In this document: positions 1 to 10,302 of the stretch, piece by piece
Layout: each line of letters starts with the position of its first letter
How positions within the stretch are numbered: the stretch's first letter is position 1
DNA from: Halichoerus grypus
Lineage: Eukaryota; Chordata; Mammalia; Carnivora; Phocidae
NCBI RefSeq assembly: GCF_964656455.1
Contig: NC_135712.1
Coordinates: 66,159,239-66,223,238, forward strand
Reading direction: 5' to 3'
Length of the DNA: 64,000 nt
Notes under the pieces: generated by a model
What the model was told of the DNA's origin: nothing
Databases searched by the model: none
The model's input: the letters and a program-made list of their open reading frames with translations, nothing else
Translations under genes and position numbers: made by a program

Positions 1-355
1 CCAAGACTGGGTCATAAAAGGCATTACAGCTTCTTCCTTGCCCAGTCTGGGGGAAGCCAGCTGCAATATCATGAGGACGCTAAGGCAGTCCTATGGAGAA
101 GTCCTATGGTGAGGAACTAAGGCTTCCTGCCAAAAGTCATATGAGTGAACCATCTTGGAAGGAAATTTTCTAGCTGCAGTCAAGTCCTCAGAAGAGCTAA
201 CATTTTGACTGTAAACTCATGAGAGACCCTGAGCCAAAACCCACACAACTAAGCTATTGTCAAATTCCTGACCCACAGAAAGAGAAAGAATATATGTTTG
301 TTATTTTAAACCACTAAAACAATATTGCTGTCATGCAGCAATAGATTTTCTGTAT
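1..355 (+). repeat. MLT1-type MaLR LTR, 5' edge cut by the window
   Basis: The order of blocks is typical of this ancient ERVL-MaLR LTR: 'gggtcataaaaggca', 'gggggaagccag', 'catgaggac', 'gtgaggaactaaggc', 'ccatcttgga', 'catgagagaccctgagcc' and 'ctgacccacagaaa'. It ends near 'atgcagcaatagat'. It is non-coding. Confidence 0.75.
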
Positions 356-999
356 AGTAAGCATATGTTCAAACTTAGGTTTTTCTAAATTTACCTACAT
401 ACTACTAATGTGTGAAAGTGTTAATGTTCCACATCCTTGGCTATATTTGGGATTGACCGTCTTCAATTATAGTTCTACCGGTGGGTGTGTAATGGTATTG
501 CATTTGTGGTTTAATTTGCATTTCCCTGATGACTAATGAAGTTGAACGTTTTTTCATATGTTTATCAGCCTTCAGGACTTTGGGATATCCTTTTTTGTCT
601 TTGGTAGCATCTTCTGCTTATTTTTTTCTATTCAGTTTTCTGTTGTTTTCTTGATTTACAGAAGTTCCTTATTGTATTCTGGATATGGTCCTTTCTGTGG
701 TTATACAGGTTAAAAATATCTTCTCCCAATTTGTGAGTTGCCTTTTGCTCTCTCAATGATATTGTTTGATGAACAGATATTTTTATTATTTATTTTGGAG
801 AGGTTTAACTTATCAATCTTTTCTTTTAATGTCTTTAAGATTTTAGTGTCTTATTTAAGAAATACGTGCCTTTCCTAGGGTCATGAAGTTATTCTCCTCT
901 GTTGTCTCCAAGGAGCATTATATTTTGCTTTTTACATTTAGATTTACAATCCACATGGAACTGACATATGAAGTAGGGAGTTAAGTTCCATTTCTCTCT

Positions 1000-1107
1000 C
1001 ACTCTCTCTTTTTTTTAAGTAGGCTCCACACCCAACATGGGGCTTGAACTCATGACCCTGAGATCAAGAGTCACATGCTCTACTGACTGAGCCAGCCAGG
1101 TACCCCT
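1000..1107 (-). repeat. Diverged can-SINE
   Basis: It reads 'aagtaggctccacaccc' through 'gactgagccagccaggtacccc', the reverse complement of an older carnivoran tRNA-derived SINE. Edges are approximate. Confidence 0.75.
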
Positions 1108-1166
1108 CCATTTTTTCTCATACATATATCCAATTGACCAAGCCTAATTATTGAAAATTAATTCCT

Positions 1167-1201
1167 GTGTTTGCTTGGGCAGCACATATACTAAAAAGGA
1201 A
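1167..1201 (+). pseudogene. U6 snRNA 5' fragment (retropseudogene)
   Basis: GTGTTTGCTTGGGCAGCACA followed by TATACTAAAA matches the first 30 or so bases of U6 snRNA (GTGCTCGCTTCGGCAGCACA...) with three substitutions. The match then runs into an A- and GAAA-rich tract. It lacks the rest of the 107-base U6 and any U6 promoter, so it is not a functional RNA gene. Nearly repeated flanks (gaaaattaattcct and gaaaattcct) suggest insertion by L1 machinery. Confidence 0.65.
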
Positions 1202-1231
1202 AGTAAGAGAGAGAGAAAGAAAGAGAGGGAG

Positions 1232-1294
<63 letters not shown>

Positions 1295-1336
1295 AAAAGA
1301 AAGAAAGAAAGAAAGAAAAAGAAAAGAAAAGAAAAT
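1202..1336 (+). repeat. GAAA microsatellite
   Basis: A purine-only tract mostly of (GAAA)n directly follows the U6-like fragment. It probably grew from that fragment's poly(A) tail. Reading frames of Lys/Arg/Glu or Phe/Leu/Ser through it are not genes. Confidence 0.95.
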
Positions 1337-2035
1337 TCCTTTCCTTTCTGTGCAAAAATGTCAGCTTTTCCAAAAGTGAAGTGTCCATACATGTGTATAT
1401 CTTATTCTGGACTCTCTGTTTTCTTTCATTGGTCTTTCTATTTGTTTCCCTACCCTAGTGCCAATACCACACTCTTTTAATTATTATAGCCTCATAACAG
1501 GTCTTCATACCTACTAGAGCAAGTCCTTTCATTTCATTTTCTACTTCAAGAATGACTTAACTATTCTCAGTCCTTTGCATTTCCATACATTTTAGAATCA
1601 ACTTGCTAATTTACACAAAAATCTGCTAGGATCTTAATTGGGATTGCCTTACATCAATAGATCAGTTTGGGAGGAATTGCCATTTTTATATTTTTGAGCT
1701 TTCCAGTTTATGTACTTATTATATGCCTGCATTTGTTTTTATATTCTTCAATTTCTCTTAATAATTTTTGTTTAGTTTTTTTGGGTAGAAATATCATACA
1801 TCTTCATGAGGCTTATTTGTAGATATTGATATAATTTGATGGTAAATTATATCAATTTAAAAATCATTTTAAAAATTATATTTTCTATTGTTTATGGCTG
1901 GTGTATAGACATTCAGTTGATTTTGTATATTGACCTTGTATTCAGCAAACTGGTATGTCTGGTTATTTTGGTTGAGTCCCAGAAATTGAATGAAATATAT
2001 GAAAAATATATAGAAATTATTTCTGGTTTCACCTC

Positions 2036-3137
2036 AGAGGTATAGAGAGCTATGAAGAGAGTTGTTCCCACCCTTACAATAAGAAAATGCTCGACAAACT
2101 GCAAAACTAACAGATTCTTGAACCCTTAAGAGAATTGCTATCACAGGGCAAAAATGTAACCCAAAATTGGGGAGAGACACCTCCTTTATAGAAAAACAGA
2201 ATCAGGGCATTTGATTATCTGGGGCAGATGCCTCCCAATGCCATATAAGCCAGTAACAAGAATAGCTGGAAAACTGTAATAAATTTCTAAAGGCTGAGTG
2301 TGGGCCAGTGTGATACAGTGAAGCCCCTGAGGGTTAGTACCTTCTTGAAGGGTTTTTCTGTGAGAACCTTACCACGAGCTCACAAGGAAAATTAAAGAAA
2401 ACTCTGAGGACATTTTCTTATAGGGATGGCTGGATGACGGGAACTAGCAATCATTGCCAAAACTCTGCTCAAACCCATCTATTCTATCTCTTTTATGAAA
2501 CAAAAGGCTCAATCTGCAGGGATAATGTAAACAAAAACTGTATCCTTAGGGAAGCCCATTGCCACTGGGGGAGGAAAACAGGAGAATAAATGTTTACCCC
2601 TGGGAGTAAGTCAAGAACAGGTTCTGGCCCAGCACTAAGTCCAGTGGAAGGCAAGAACACTAGTGAAGGCCCACAGGTTCACAATGTCTGATGAAAACTG
2701 AAGCAATTAGAACATCAGAGAACTAAGCCTTGCCTACCCCCCTCCCCATAACCACTCTAATAAACATTAAGTAAAAATAAGAATGGAATACAGCTAGGAG
2801 AGCTTCAAAAGACAGATTATTTTGGGGAAGCAGTTCAAAGGGAAGACTCAAAGGAAAGCAGAAAGACATGAAGCCAAGTATAGAGCAGACACTGAGAGAA
2901 ACACTCTGACAAACAGCACACATAAGGTATCGCTAGAGAAATTTGAAAGCCTATGGTACACTGAGGTTAACCAAAGCAACACCGAACTTCCAGCCCAACT
3001 CAACTCCAGGCAAACTTAACACAAATCCCCATATCATTAAGGGCCTAGCAAAAGGAAAGACATGCATCTCTCTAAGCATAAAACATGTATACCTCAGTAT
3101 CTATTATCTTGTATAACACATCTAACTTTGAACAAAA
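2036..3137. other. Upstream intergenic stretch, no gene seen
   Basis: Only short, unsupported ORFs occur. The later part (from about 2730) may be the 5' part of the old L1/HAL1-like element that continues to 4905. Confidence 0.5.
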
Positions 3138-3527
3138 AATCATGAGGCTGTCTTAGTCTGCTCAAGCTGTCATAACAAAATACCACAGACTGGGTGGTTT
3201 AAACAGAAATTTATTTCTCACAGTTCCGGAGGCTGACAAGTCCAAGATCAGGATGCCAGCATGGCTGGGTTCTGGTGAAGAATTCTTTGTGGGTTTTAGA
3301 TGAGTGCCTTCTCACGGTGTTCTCAGATGGTGGAGACAGAAAGAGAGAAAAGTCCCCAGTATCTCATCTTATATGAGCACTAATCCCATCATGAAATCCC
3401 CACCCTCATGACCTCATCTAAACCAAATTACCTGTCAAAGGCCTCATCTCCAAATACCATCACATTGGGAGTTTGAACCTCAACATATTAATTTCTGGGA
3501 GGGTACAATTCAATCTATAGCAGAGGA
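3138..3527 (-). repeat. MLT1 LTR, antisense
   Basis: It runs from 'tgtcttagtctgctcaagct' through 'ataccacagactgggtggtt' and 'catcacattgggagtttgaa' to 'caatctatagcag', the reverse complement of an MLT1 MaLR LTR. Confidence 0.8.
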
Positions 3528-3590
3528 ATACAAAATGGCAAGAAAAATCAAAATCCGAAGAGACAAAACAATCATCAGAACCAGACACAA

Positions 3591-3787
3591 GGGCACCTGG
3601 GTGGCTCAGTCAATTAAGTGTCTGCTTTTGGCTCAGGTCAGGATCCCAGGGTCCTGGGATCGAGTCCCACATTGGGCTTCCTGCTCAGCAGGGAGTCTGC
3701 TTCTCCCTCTGCCCCTCCACCTGCTTGTGCTTCCTTTCTCTCCATCAAATAAATTTAAAAAGTCTTTTTTAAAAATCTTAAAAAAAA
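3591..3787 (+). repeat. can-SINE with target-site duplication
   Basis: A full tRNA-derived SINE is flanked by CAGACACAA at 3582-3590 and 3788-3796. Confidence 0.95.
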
Positions 3788-4311
3788 CAGACACAAATAT
3801 GACATATGTTGGAACTATCTTACAGGGACAACATGCAGGATCAGACAGATAATTTTAGCAGAGAAATGTAAACTATAAACAAAAGAATCAAATGGAAATG
3901 CTAGAAATAAAAAAAAGTAGTAATAGAGATGAAAAATGCCTTAAACAGGCCCATTAGTAGACTTGACACAGCAAAAGAAAAAATCATGGAACTTGAAAAT
4001 AGGTCAATAAAAATCATATAAACTGATAAGCAAGAGGAAAAAACTAGAATGGGGGAAAAATAAACAGAACAGAGCAACCAAGAGCTGAAGGAAAATATCA
4101 AATGTTATAATATACATGTAACTGGAATCTCGGAGCAGAGAAAAAGTATGAGATAGAAGAAATATTTGAAGAAATAATGACTACGAATTTTCTAAAATTA
4201 ATGCCATACCTCAAACCACAGATCTAAGAAGCTCAGAAAACACCATGAAGGATAAATACCAAAAACAAAACAAGAGAAACTAAAACAAACCCCACTCCTA
4301 GACATCATATT

Positions 4312-4725
4312 TGTATTAGTTTCCTAGGACTACCATAACAAAATATTATAGACTGGGTGGCTAAAACAACCAAAATTTATTTCCCACAGTTCTGAATGCT
4401 GTGAGTTCAAGATCCAGGTGCTGGCAGGGTTCGTTTTTTCTGAGGCATCTCCTCTTGGCTTACAGATGGCCACCTGTTTGCTGTATCTTCACATGGTCAC
4501 CCTCTGTCCATGGATGTCATCCATGGTGTCTTTTTTCGTGTCCAAACTTCCTTTTCTTATAAGAATACCAGTCAGATTGGATTAGGAGCCATCATATTGG
4601 CCTCATTTTAACTTAATCACCCCTTTACAGGCCATATCTCCAAATACAGTCACATTCTGAGGTACTTGGGGGTAAGGACTTCAACATTTGAATTTTGGAG
4701 TGACACAATTCAGTCTATACCAAAA
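4312..4725 (-). repeat. Second MLT1 LTR, antisense
   Basis: It runs from 'gtattagtttcctaggacta' through 'agactgggtggct' to 'caattcagtctatacc'. It has the same orientation as the LTR at 3138-3527 but is clearly diverged from it, so it is a separate insertion. Confidence 0.8.
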
Positions 4726-5340
4726 TCAAACTGCTGGAAACCAAAACCAAAGGAAAATCTTGAAAATACACAGGGGGAAAAAAAATTACCTACAGAAGAA
4801 AAAGGATAAGAATTACAGTGGACTTTTTCTCCCAGAAACCATGCAAGTAAGAAGACAGTGGAGTGACATATTTAAAGTGCGGAACGAAAAACTGTAATAT
4901 ACTTTGAAATTGGGAAGTGTGATGATTCTGTTTTTGTTTTTCTTTCTCAAGATTGCTTTGGCTATTCAGTCTTTTGTGGTTCCATACAAATTTTAGGATT
5001 TCAGTGAGAGTTGGCATCTTTATCTTATTCCCGATCTTAGAGAAAAAGCCTTAAGCTTTTTACTGTTGAGCGCGATGTTAGCTATGGGCTTGTCATGTAT
5101 GGCCTTTATTATGTTGAGGTACATTTCTTCTATACTAATTTGTCAAGAGTTTTTTTTTTTAATCAAGAAAGGATGTTAAATTTTGTCAAATGCTTTTTCT
5201 GCATTTCTATTAAGATGATTATATGATATTTACCCTTCATTTCTGTTAATGTGGTATATCATGTTTATTGATTTGCTTATGTTGTATCATCCTCAAAACC
5301 CAGAGGTAAATTCCACCTGATCAGGGTGTATGATCTTTTT

Positions 5341-5815
5341 TTTTAAATTTCATTTTATTATGTTATGTTAATCACCATACATTACATCATTAGTTTTTGA
5401 TGTGGTGTTCCATGATTCATTGTTTGCGTATAACACCCAGTGCTCCATGCAGAACATGCCCTCTTTACTACCCATCACCAGGCTAACCCATCCCCCCACC
5501 CCCCTCCCCTCTAGAACCCTCAGTTTGTTTCTCAGAGTCCATAGTCTCTCATGGTTCGTCTCCCCCTCTGATTTCCCCCCTTCATTTTTCCCTTCCTACT
5601 ATCTTCTTCTTCTTCTTTTTTTTATTTTATTTTTTATTTTTATTTTTTATTTTTAAAGATTTTATTTATTTGACAGAGAGAGACACAGCGAGAGAGGGAA
5701 CACAAGCAGGGGGAGTGGGAGAGGGAGAAGCAGGCGCCCCTTCTTTTTTTTTTTTTTAACATATAATGTATTATTTGTTTCAGAGGTACATGTCTGTGAT
5801 TCATCAGTCTTACAC
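5341..5815 (-). repeat. Young carnivoran L1 3' end, truncated
   Basis: It carries the carnivoran L1 3' UTR in reverse ('tacatcattagtttttgatg', then 'cccagtgctccatgcag'), with poly(T) on the left. It is flanked by AGGGTGTATGATCTTTT at 5323-5339 and 5816-5832, a clean 17-base target-site duplication. Confidence 0.92.
5657..5748 (-). repeat. Internally deleted can-SINE inside the young L1
   Basis: Tail and TC-rich region ('gacagagagagacacagcga' to 'gggagaagcagg') join directly to the SINE head 'cgcccc'. The middle of about 100 bases is missing, at a CAGG shared by both edges. Confidence 0.8.
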
Positions 5816-5986
5816 AGGGTGTATGATCTTTTTAATGTACTGCTGAAGTCAGTTTGCTAGTATTTTGTTAAGAGTTTTTGCATCTATGTTCATCAGGAGT
5901 ATCAGCCTGTAATTTTCTTTTTATTGATAGTGCCCTTATCTAGCTTTGTCATGAGAGTAAAGCTGGCCTTGTAAAATGAGTTTGGA

Positions 5987-6181
5987 GGGCGCCTGGGTGG
6001 CTCAGTCGTTAAGCGTCTGCCTTCGGCTCAGGTCATGATCCCGGGGTCCTGGGATCGAGTCCCACATCGGGCTCCCTTCTCGGCGGGAAGCCTGCTTCTC
6101 CCTCTCCCACTCCCCCTGCTTGTGTTCCTGCTCTCGCTCTCTCTGTCTGTCAAATAAATAAATAAAATCTTTAAAAAAAAA
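5987..6181 (+). repeat. can-SINE with target-site duplication
   Basis: Full-length copy flanked by AAAATGAGTTTGGA at 5973-5986 and 6182-6195. Confidence 0.96.
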
Positions 6182-6455
6182 AAAATGAGTTTGGAATTGT
6201 TCCCTACTCTTCAATTTTCTGGAAAAGTTTGAGGAGGATTGGCATTATTCCTCTTTACATATTTGGTAGAATTCACCTGTGAAGCCATCAGGTCCTGGGC
6301 ATTTTCTTGGTTGTAGTTTTTGATTATTGCTTTGATCTCCTTACTCATTATTGATCTCTTCAGATTTTCTATTCTTTGTGATTCAGTCTTGGTAGGTTAT
6401 ATGTTTCTAGGATTTTATCCATTTCTTCTAAATTATCCAATTTTTTGGTGTATAT

Positions 6456-7604
6456 ATTTTTTGACAATTCTATCTATCTATTCATTTTTAATTGAAGGAT
6501 AGTTGACACACAATGTTACTTTAGTTTCAGGTGTACAACATAGTGATTTGACAAGTTTATATGTTATTCTATACTCACCAGAAGTGTAGCTACCATCTGT
6601 CACCACACAACACTATTATAATACCATTGACTATATTCCTTACCCTGTACCTTTTATTCCTGTGACTTATTCATTCCATAACTAGAAGCCTGTATCTTCT
6701 ACTCTCCTTTACCCATTTTACCCATCCCTCCACTACCCTCCCCTCTGGGAACCATCAGTTTGTTCTCTGTATTTACAGGCCTGTTTCTGCTTTTTGTTTG
6801 TTTATTCATTTGTTTTGTTTTTTAGATTCCGCATATAAGTGAAATCATATGGAATTTGTCTTTCTATGTCTGACTTATTTCACTTAGCATAATATCCTCT
6901 AGGTCCATTCATGTTGTCACAAATGGGAAGATCTCATCCTTTTTTATGGCTGAGTAATATTCTATTGGGCATATATACTGTATTTTCTTTATCCATTTAT
7001 CTATGGCTGGACACTTGGGTTGGTTCCATATCTTGGCTATAATAAATAATGCTGCAGGGTGCCTGGGTGTCTCAGTCATTAAGCGTCTGCCTTTGGCTCA
7101 GGTCATGATCCCAGGGTCCTGGGATCGAGTCCCACATCGGGCTCCCTGCTCTGCGGGAAGCCTGCTTCTCCCTCTCCCACTCCCCCTGCTCTCACTTTCT
7201 TTCTCTCTGTCAAATAAATAAATAAAATCTTTAAAAAAATAAAAAATAAAATAAATAAATAATGGTGCAATAAACATAGGGATGCATATATATTTTCAAA
7301 TTAATGTTTTCCTTTTTTGTGTAAATACCAGTAGCAGAATTACTGGATTATATGGTATTTCTATTTTTAATTTTTTGAGGAAACTCCATACTGTTTTCCA
7401 CAATGGCTGCACCAATTTACCTTCCTACCAACAGTGCACAAGAGTTCCTTTTTCTCCATAGCCTCACCAACTTATTATTTCTTTTCTTTTTGATTCTAAC
7501 CTTTCTGACAGGTGTAAGGTGGTATCTCATTGTGGTTTTGATTTGCATTTCCCTGACGATTAGTGACATTAAGATCCTTTACATGTGCCTGTCTTATTGG
7601 CCTA
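6456..7604 (-). repeat. L1 3' end and UTR, antisense, inserted in older L1
   Basis: It has the typical reversed L1 3' UTR: 'ttgacacacaatgttac', 'ttcaggtgtacaacatag', 'cttagcataatatcctctag' and 'ggctgagtaatattctatt'. The older L1 text resumes at about 7605 at the homologous place ('acaattgtttatcgtattct'). Confidence 0.75.
7057..7252 (+). repeat. can-SINE with target-site duplication
   Basis: Flanked by AATAAATAATGCTGCA (7041-7056) and AATAAATAATGGTGCA (7253-7268), inside the L1 3' end. Confidence 0.95.
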
Positions 7605-7767
7605 CAATTGTTTATCGTATTCTCTTACTATCTTTTGTATTTCTGTGGTATGAGTTGTAATGTCTCTTCTTTCACTTATAACTGTATTGATTTGAGTCTT
7701 CTCTCCTTTGTTCTTAATCTAGTTAAAGATTTGTCAGTTTTGTTTATCTTTTTAAAACCAACTATTA

Positions 7768-7912
7768 GGGTGCCTGGGTGGCTCAGTGGGTTAAGTGGCT
7801 TCCTGCTCAGTAGGGAGTCTGCTTCTCCCTCTGCCCCTCCCTCTGCTGATGCATGCGCACACTCTCTCTCTCTCTCTCTCTCAAATAAATAAATAAAATC
7901 TTAAAAAAAAAT
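7768..7912 (+). repeat. can-SINE with central deletion
   Basis: Head and tail are present but about 60 central bases (the 'ggctcaggtcatgatcccag' region) are missing. Flanks AAAACCAACTATTAG and AAAACCAACTCTTAG form the duplication. Confidence 0.9.
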
Positions 7913-8060
7913 AAAACCAACTCTTAGTTTTGATGATCTTTTCTATTGTCTTTCTAGTCTCTATTTCATTTATTTCTGCTTTAATCTTTATTATTTCCTT
8001 CCTTCTGCTAACTTTTGGGTTAGTTTGTTCTTTTTCTAGGTCCTTGCAGTGCAAAGTTAA

Positions 8061-8560
8061 ATTGTTTATTTGAGGTCTTACTATTTTCTCAATGTGGGCA
8101 TTTATTTCTATGAACTTCCCTCTATGTTTTTGCTACATCCCATAAGTTTTCATAATTTTTGTTTTCATTTTTGCCTGCCTCAAGATTCTTTTTTGATTTT
8201 CCTTTTGATTTCTTTGATCCATTGGTCACTTCTGATTTAGTAATTTGAGTCTTCTCTCTTATTTTCTTAGTCTATTTGTAGCTAAAGTTTTGTTAATATT
8301 TTTGATTTTTTCAAAGAACCAACTTTGGGGTTCATTGATTTTCTCTATTGTTTTTCTATTCTCTATTTCATTTATCTCTGTTTTAATCTTTACAGTTTCC
8401 TTCCTTCTGCTATCTTTGGGTTTAGTTTTTTTTCTAGTTCCTTAAGTTGTAAAGTTAAGTTGTTGATTTGAGATCTTTCTTTCTTTTTTTTTTTTTTTGA
8501 GATCTTTCTTAATTTTTAAAGTAAGTGTTTACATCTATAAATTTCCACCTTAGCACTTGC
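8061..8560 (-). repeat. L1 ORF2 antisense, second copy of a segment
   Basis: About 8236-8480 repeats text already present at 7680-8050 ('atttgagtcttctctc', 'ctctatttcatttat', 'tttccttccttctgcta'). It is either a second L1 or a local duplication. Confidence 0.6.
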
Positions 8561-9633
8561 TTTCACTCTGCCCTTCCTCCTCCTCTATTTTTCTCTTTTT
8601 TCTCTGTTTTGGAGCCAGGTAATCAAGACAATAGCTTCTGTATCCTTATGCTTTCAACCTTAATTCATTTCTTACTATTCTGGAACACATCTTCAAGTAA
8701 TTTATTTAGGAAGGTTATCTTTGTAGTGGTATTTTTGTTATTCTGTCTGCTTGGTAATATATTTCTATTGACCTTCCTATTTAATTGGCATCTTCTCTAG
8801 GTAGAGAATGCTACCTCAAAACTCTATAGATCTTGTTCTGTGGCTTTTTGACATTTAGGGTTGAGTAAGAGGTCAAGCTGGCTTATCTTTCTCTGTAGTC
8901 ATCCTACTTTTTCATTTTGCTTTTAGCTTTCAATGTCTTTGTAATTTAAAATGCTCACAGTGATTTATCTGGAGGAAAATCCATTTTCTTAAAGTTTTTT
9001 CGACAGTCTGAATCTTTTGAATTTCTTCATGGTGTCCCTTTCAGTTCATATGTGGAAATTTTTTTCTTCTGAAAATAGTTTCTACTTGATGAATTTTATG
9101 TTTCTCTCTCAAGTGCATCTCTTCATATTAGGATACTGCTTTTATTTTTCAGGCCTCTATTTCAGGAAACCTCTCTTTGACCAATTTAATCTTTGCCTCT
9201 AGTAAGAATGAAATAATAAAAGCAGTAGTTTTTGTTTGCCTTCCTTGGTTATGCAGCTCTCACAGGACTTTCCCTTGTGCCCAAAATTCAGTGAAATCCT
9301 CTATTATCTCTGTGGTGGAAATCAGTAGGAAGAGGCTACTCACTCCCAATCCACATCCATAATAAATCATACTTTTCACTGTCTTACCAAAACTGCAGAA
9401 TATTTTTTATTCTATTTATAAATGCAGAGATTTTTCTTTCTTTTTAATTATTTTATTTTCTAGGTTTTTTGAGGGAATGTCAGTCTCATCTTAACGTCAG
9501 GTCTGGAACTCAAGCCACCGAATTATTTTAAAAAATATATTTAGACGTAGGTCAGTGAATTCAAATGCAAGGAAATGGTTAAATTTCTTCCACAAGTGTT
9601 GGCAAAATCTGTAGAAAAAAGAGGAACAGCCTT
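8561..9633. other. Sequence upstream of CD86 exon 1a, no gene seen
   Basis: About 1 kb of AT-rich single-copy-looking DNA directly upstream of promoter 1a. I see no convincing ORF and no clear repeat after about 8620. It is the likeliest place for promoter 1a control elements, but I can name no firm site. Confidence 0.5.
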
Positions 9634-9640
9634 TATTAAA
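9634..9640 (+). promoter_or_regulatory. CD86: TATA-like element of CD86 promoter 1a
   Basis: TATTAAA lies 25 bp before the inferred exon 1a start at 9659, which is the normal spacing for a TATA box. Both the motif and the start site are predictions. Confidence 0.4.
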
Positions 9641-9658
9641 GAAAGTTACAGAATATAC

Positions 9659-9795
9659 AGTCATTGAGAGGAAGGCTTTCACAGGCGTAAGGGGGTTGCT
9701 CCTCCTTCCACTGTAGCACAAGCTAGTACAGACAGACAGGAATCATTCCCAGACGTTAGCGCAACAGCCGAAGCAGCCAAGATGTATCTCAGATG
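9659..9795 (+). CDS. CD86: CD86 exon 1a: 5' UTR and first coding codons (MYLRC)
   Basis: Coding sequence is only 9782-9795 (ATG TAT CTC AGA TG), followed by a strong GTGAGT donor at 9796. Joined to exon 2 it reads MYLRCTMGLSN, where human has MDPQCTMGLSN. The 5' UTR, about 9659-9781, follows the human exon as I remember it: AGTCATTG, then GAGGAAGGCTT.CACAGG, and GCAGCCAA just before the ATG. No ATG occurs in this leader, and the start context has A at -3. A TATA-like TATTAAA lies about 25 bp upstream of the inferred start. The exact transcription start is inferred from recalled human cDNA and needs 5' end data. Confidence 0.92.
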
Positions 9796-9850
9796 GTGAG
9801 TGATCATTCTCATTATTCTTTGACAGGCAGTTAAGAGTTAAGTGACCTCA

Positions 9851-10068
9851 GGGGCGCCTGGGTGGCTCCGCGGTTAAGCACTTGGTTAAGCGTCTGCCTT
9901 GGGCTCAGGTCATGATCCTGGAGTCCCAGGATCCAGCCCCAAATCGAGCCCCACATCTGTATCCCTGCTCAGCGGGCAGTCTACTTCTCCCTCTGCCCCT
10001 CACCCCACTCTTGTGCTCTCTCTCTCTCAAATACATAAAATCTTTAAAAAAAAAAAAAAAAAAAAAAG
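9851..10068 (+). repeat. can-SINE 55 bp downstream of the exon 1a donor
   Basis: Flanked by GAGTTAAGTGACCTCA (9835-9850) and GAGTTAAGTTACCTCA (10069-10084). It has a short duplicated piece near its head ('ggttaagcacttggttaagc'). Confidence 0.95.
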
Positions 10069-10302
10069 GAGTTAAGTTACCTCAGCAACAGGCTGAGGTT
10101 GAGGCTGGTGCTCTGTTTTCTGTCCTTCCTGCTCAAGAACGCTAATATGTATTAAGGCATAGTTATGCACAAGCCAAAAGCACAAACCCCTGGGATAAAG
10201 AACAACCTATGCTGTGAAAAATTAAATGAAGTCCCAGAAGCCATTCTCCCCTTCTGAGAGCATCTACTCTAGGTTGATCCTTGTAGCTCCAAGGCAGGGG
10301 AT

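Larger units (their letters stand above)
356..2035 (-). repeat. Old L1 ORF2 fragments, antisense, with insertions
   Basis: The + strand shows reverse-complement L1 text such as 'ttgcatttccctgatgacta' at about 518-537 and 'attatagcctcataacag' at about 1483-1500. It is interrupted by a SINE, a U6-derived piece and a GAAA repeat. All frames are broken. Confidence 0.65.
2730..4905 (+). repeat. Old L1 or HAL1-like ORF1 region, broken by two LTRs and a SINE
   Basis: Sense L1 ORF1-type text includes 'ccagaaaccatgcaagtaag' with 'gacagtgg' and 'tttaaagtgcgga' near 4836-4882. Frame fragments such as LPETMQVRRQWSDIFKV are typical of L1/HAL1 ORF1. Insertions at 3138-3527, 3591-3787 and 4312-4725 split it. 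Confidence 0.5.
4906..8060 (-). repeat. Old L1 ORF2, antisense, with nested insertions
   Basis: Reverse-complement L1 ORF2 runs across 4906-5322, 5833-6455 and about 7605-8060. It is interrupted by a younger L1 end (5341-5815), SINEs, and a second L1 3' end (about 6456-7604). No intact ORF remains. Confidence 0.7.

Noticed and set aside
1167..1201. Functional U6 snRNA gene
   Set aside because: Only the first 30 or so bases are present, with no downstream U6 body, no terminator in place and no upstream PSE/TATA seen.
1144..1480. Lys/Arg/Glu-rich and Phe/Leu/Ser-rich ORFs
   Set aside because: They are translations of the GAAA microsatellite in different frames and strands.
3535..3852. Recurrent protein-like motif (VAQSIKCLLLAQV... 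and similar) in many ORFs across the window
   Set aside because: The same motif recurs wherever a can-SINE is read in that frame (7003-7221, 12008-12199, 26296-26484, 29311-29715, 60801-60983). It is SINE translation, not a gene family.
7403..8800. Hydrophobic ORFs of 60-110 codons suggesting membrane proteins
   Set aside because: They fall mostly in antisense L1 ORF2 and T-rich DNA, where Phe/Leu/Ser-rich frames arise by composition.
1..9658. Neighbouring gene ILDR1, expected upstream of CD86 from the human map
   Set aside because: No ILDR1-like exon is recognisable in the 9.6 kb available; it probably lies outside the window.
9851..9930. tRNA gene in SINE heads
   Set aside because: can-SINE heads derive from tRNA and keep promoter-like boxes, but they are diverged, lack a clean cloverleaf and sit inside SINE bodies.
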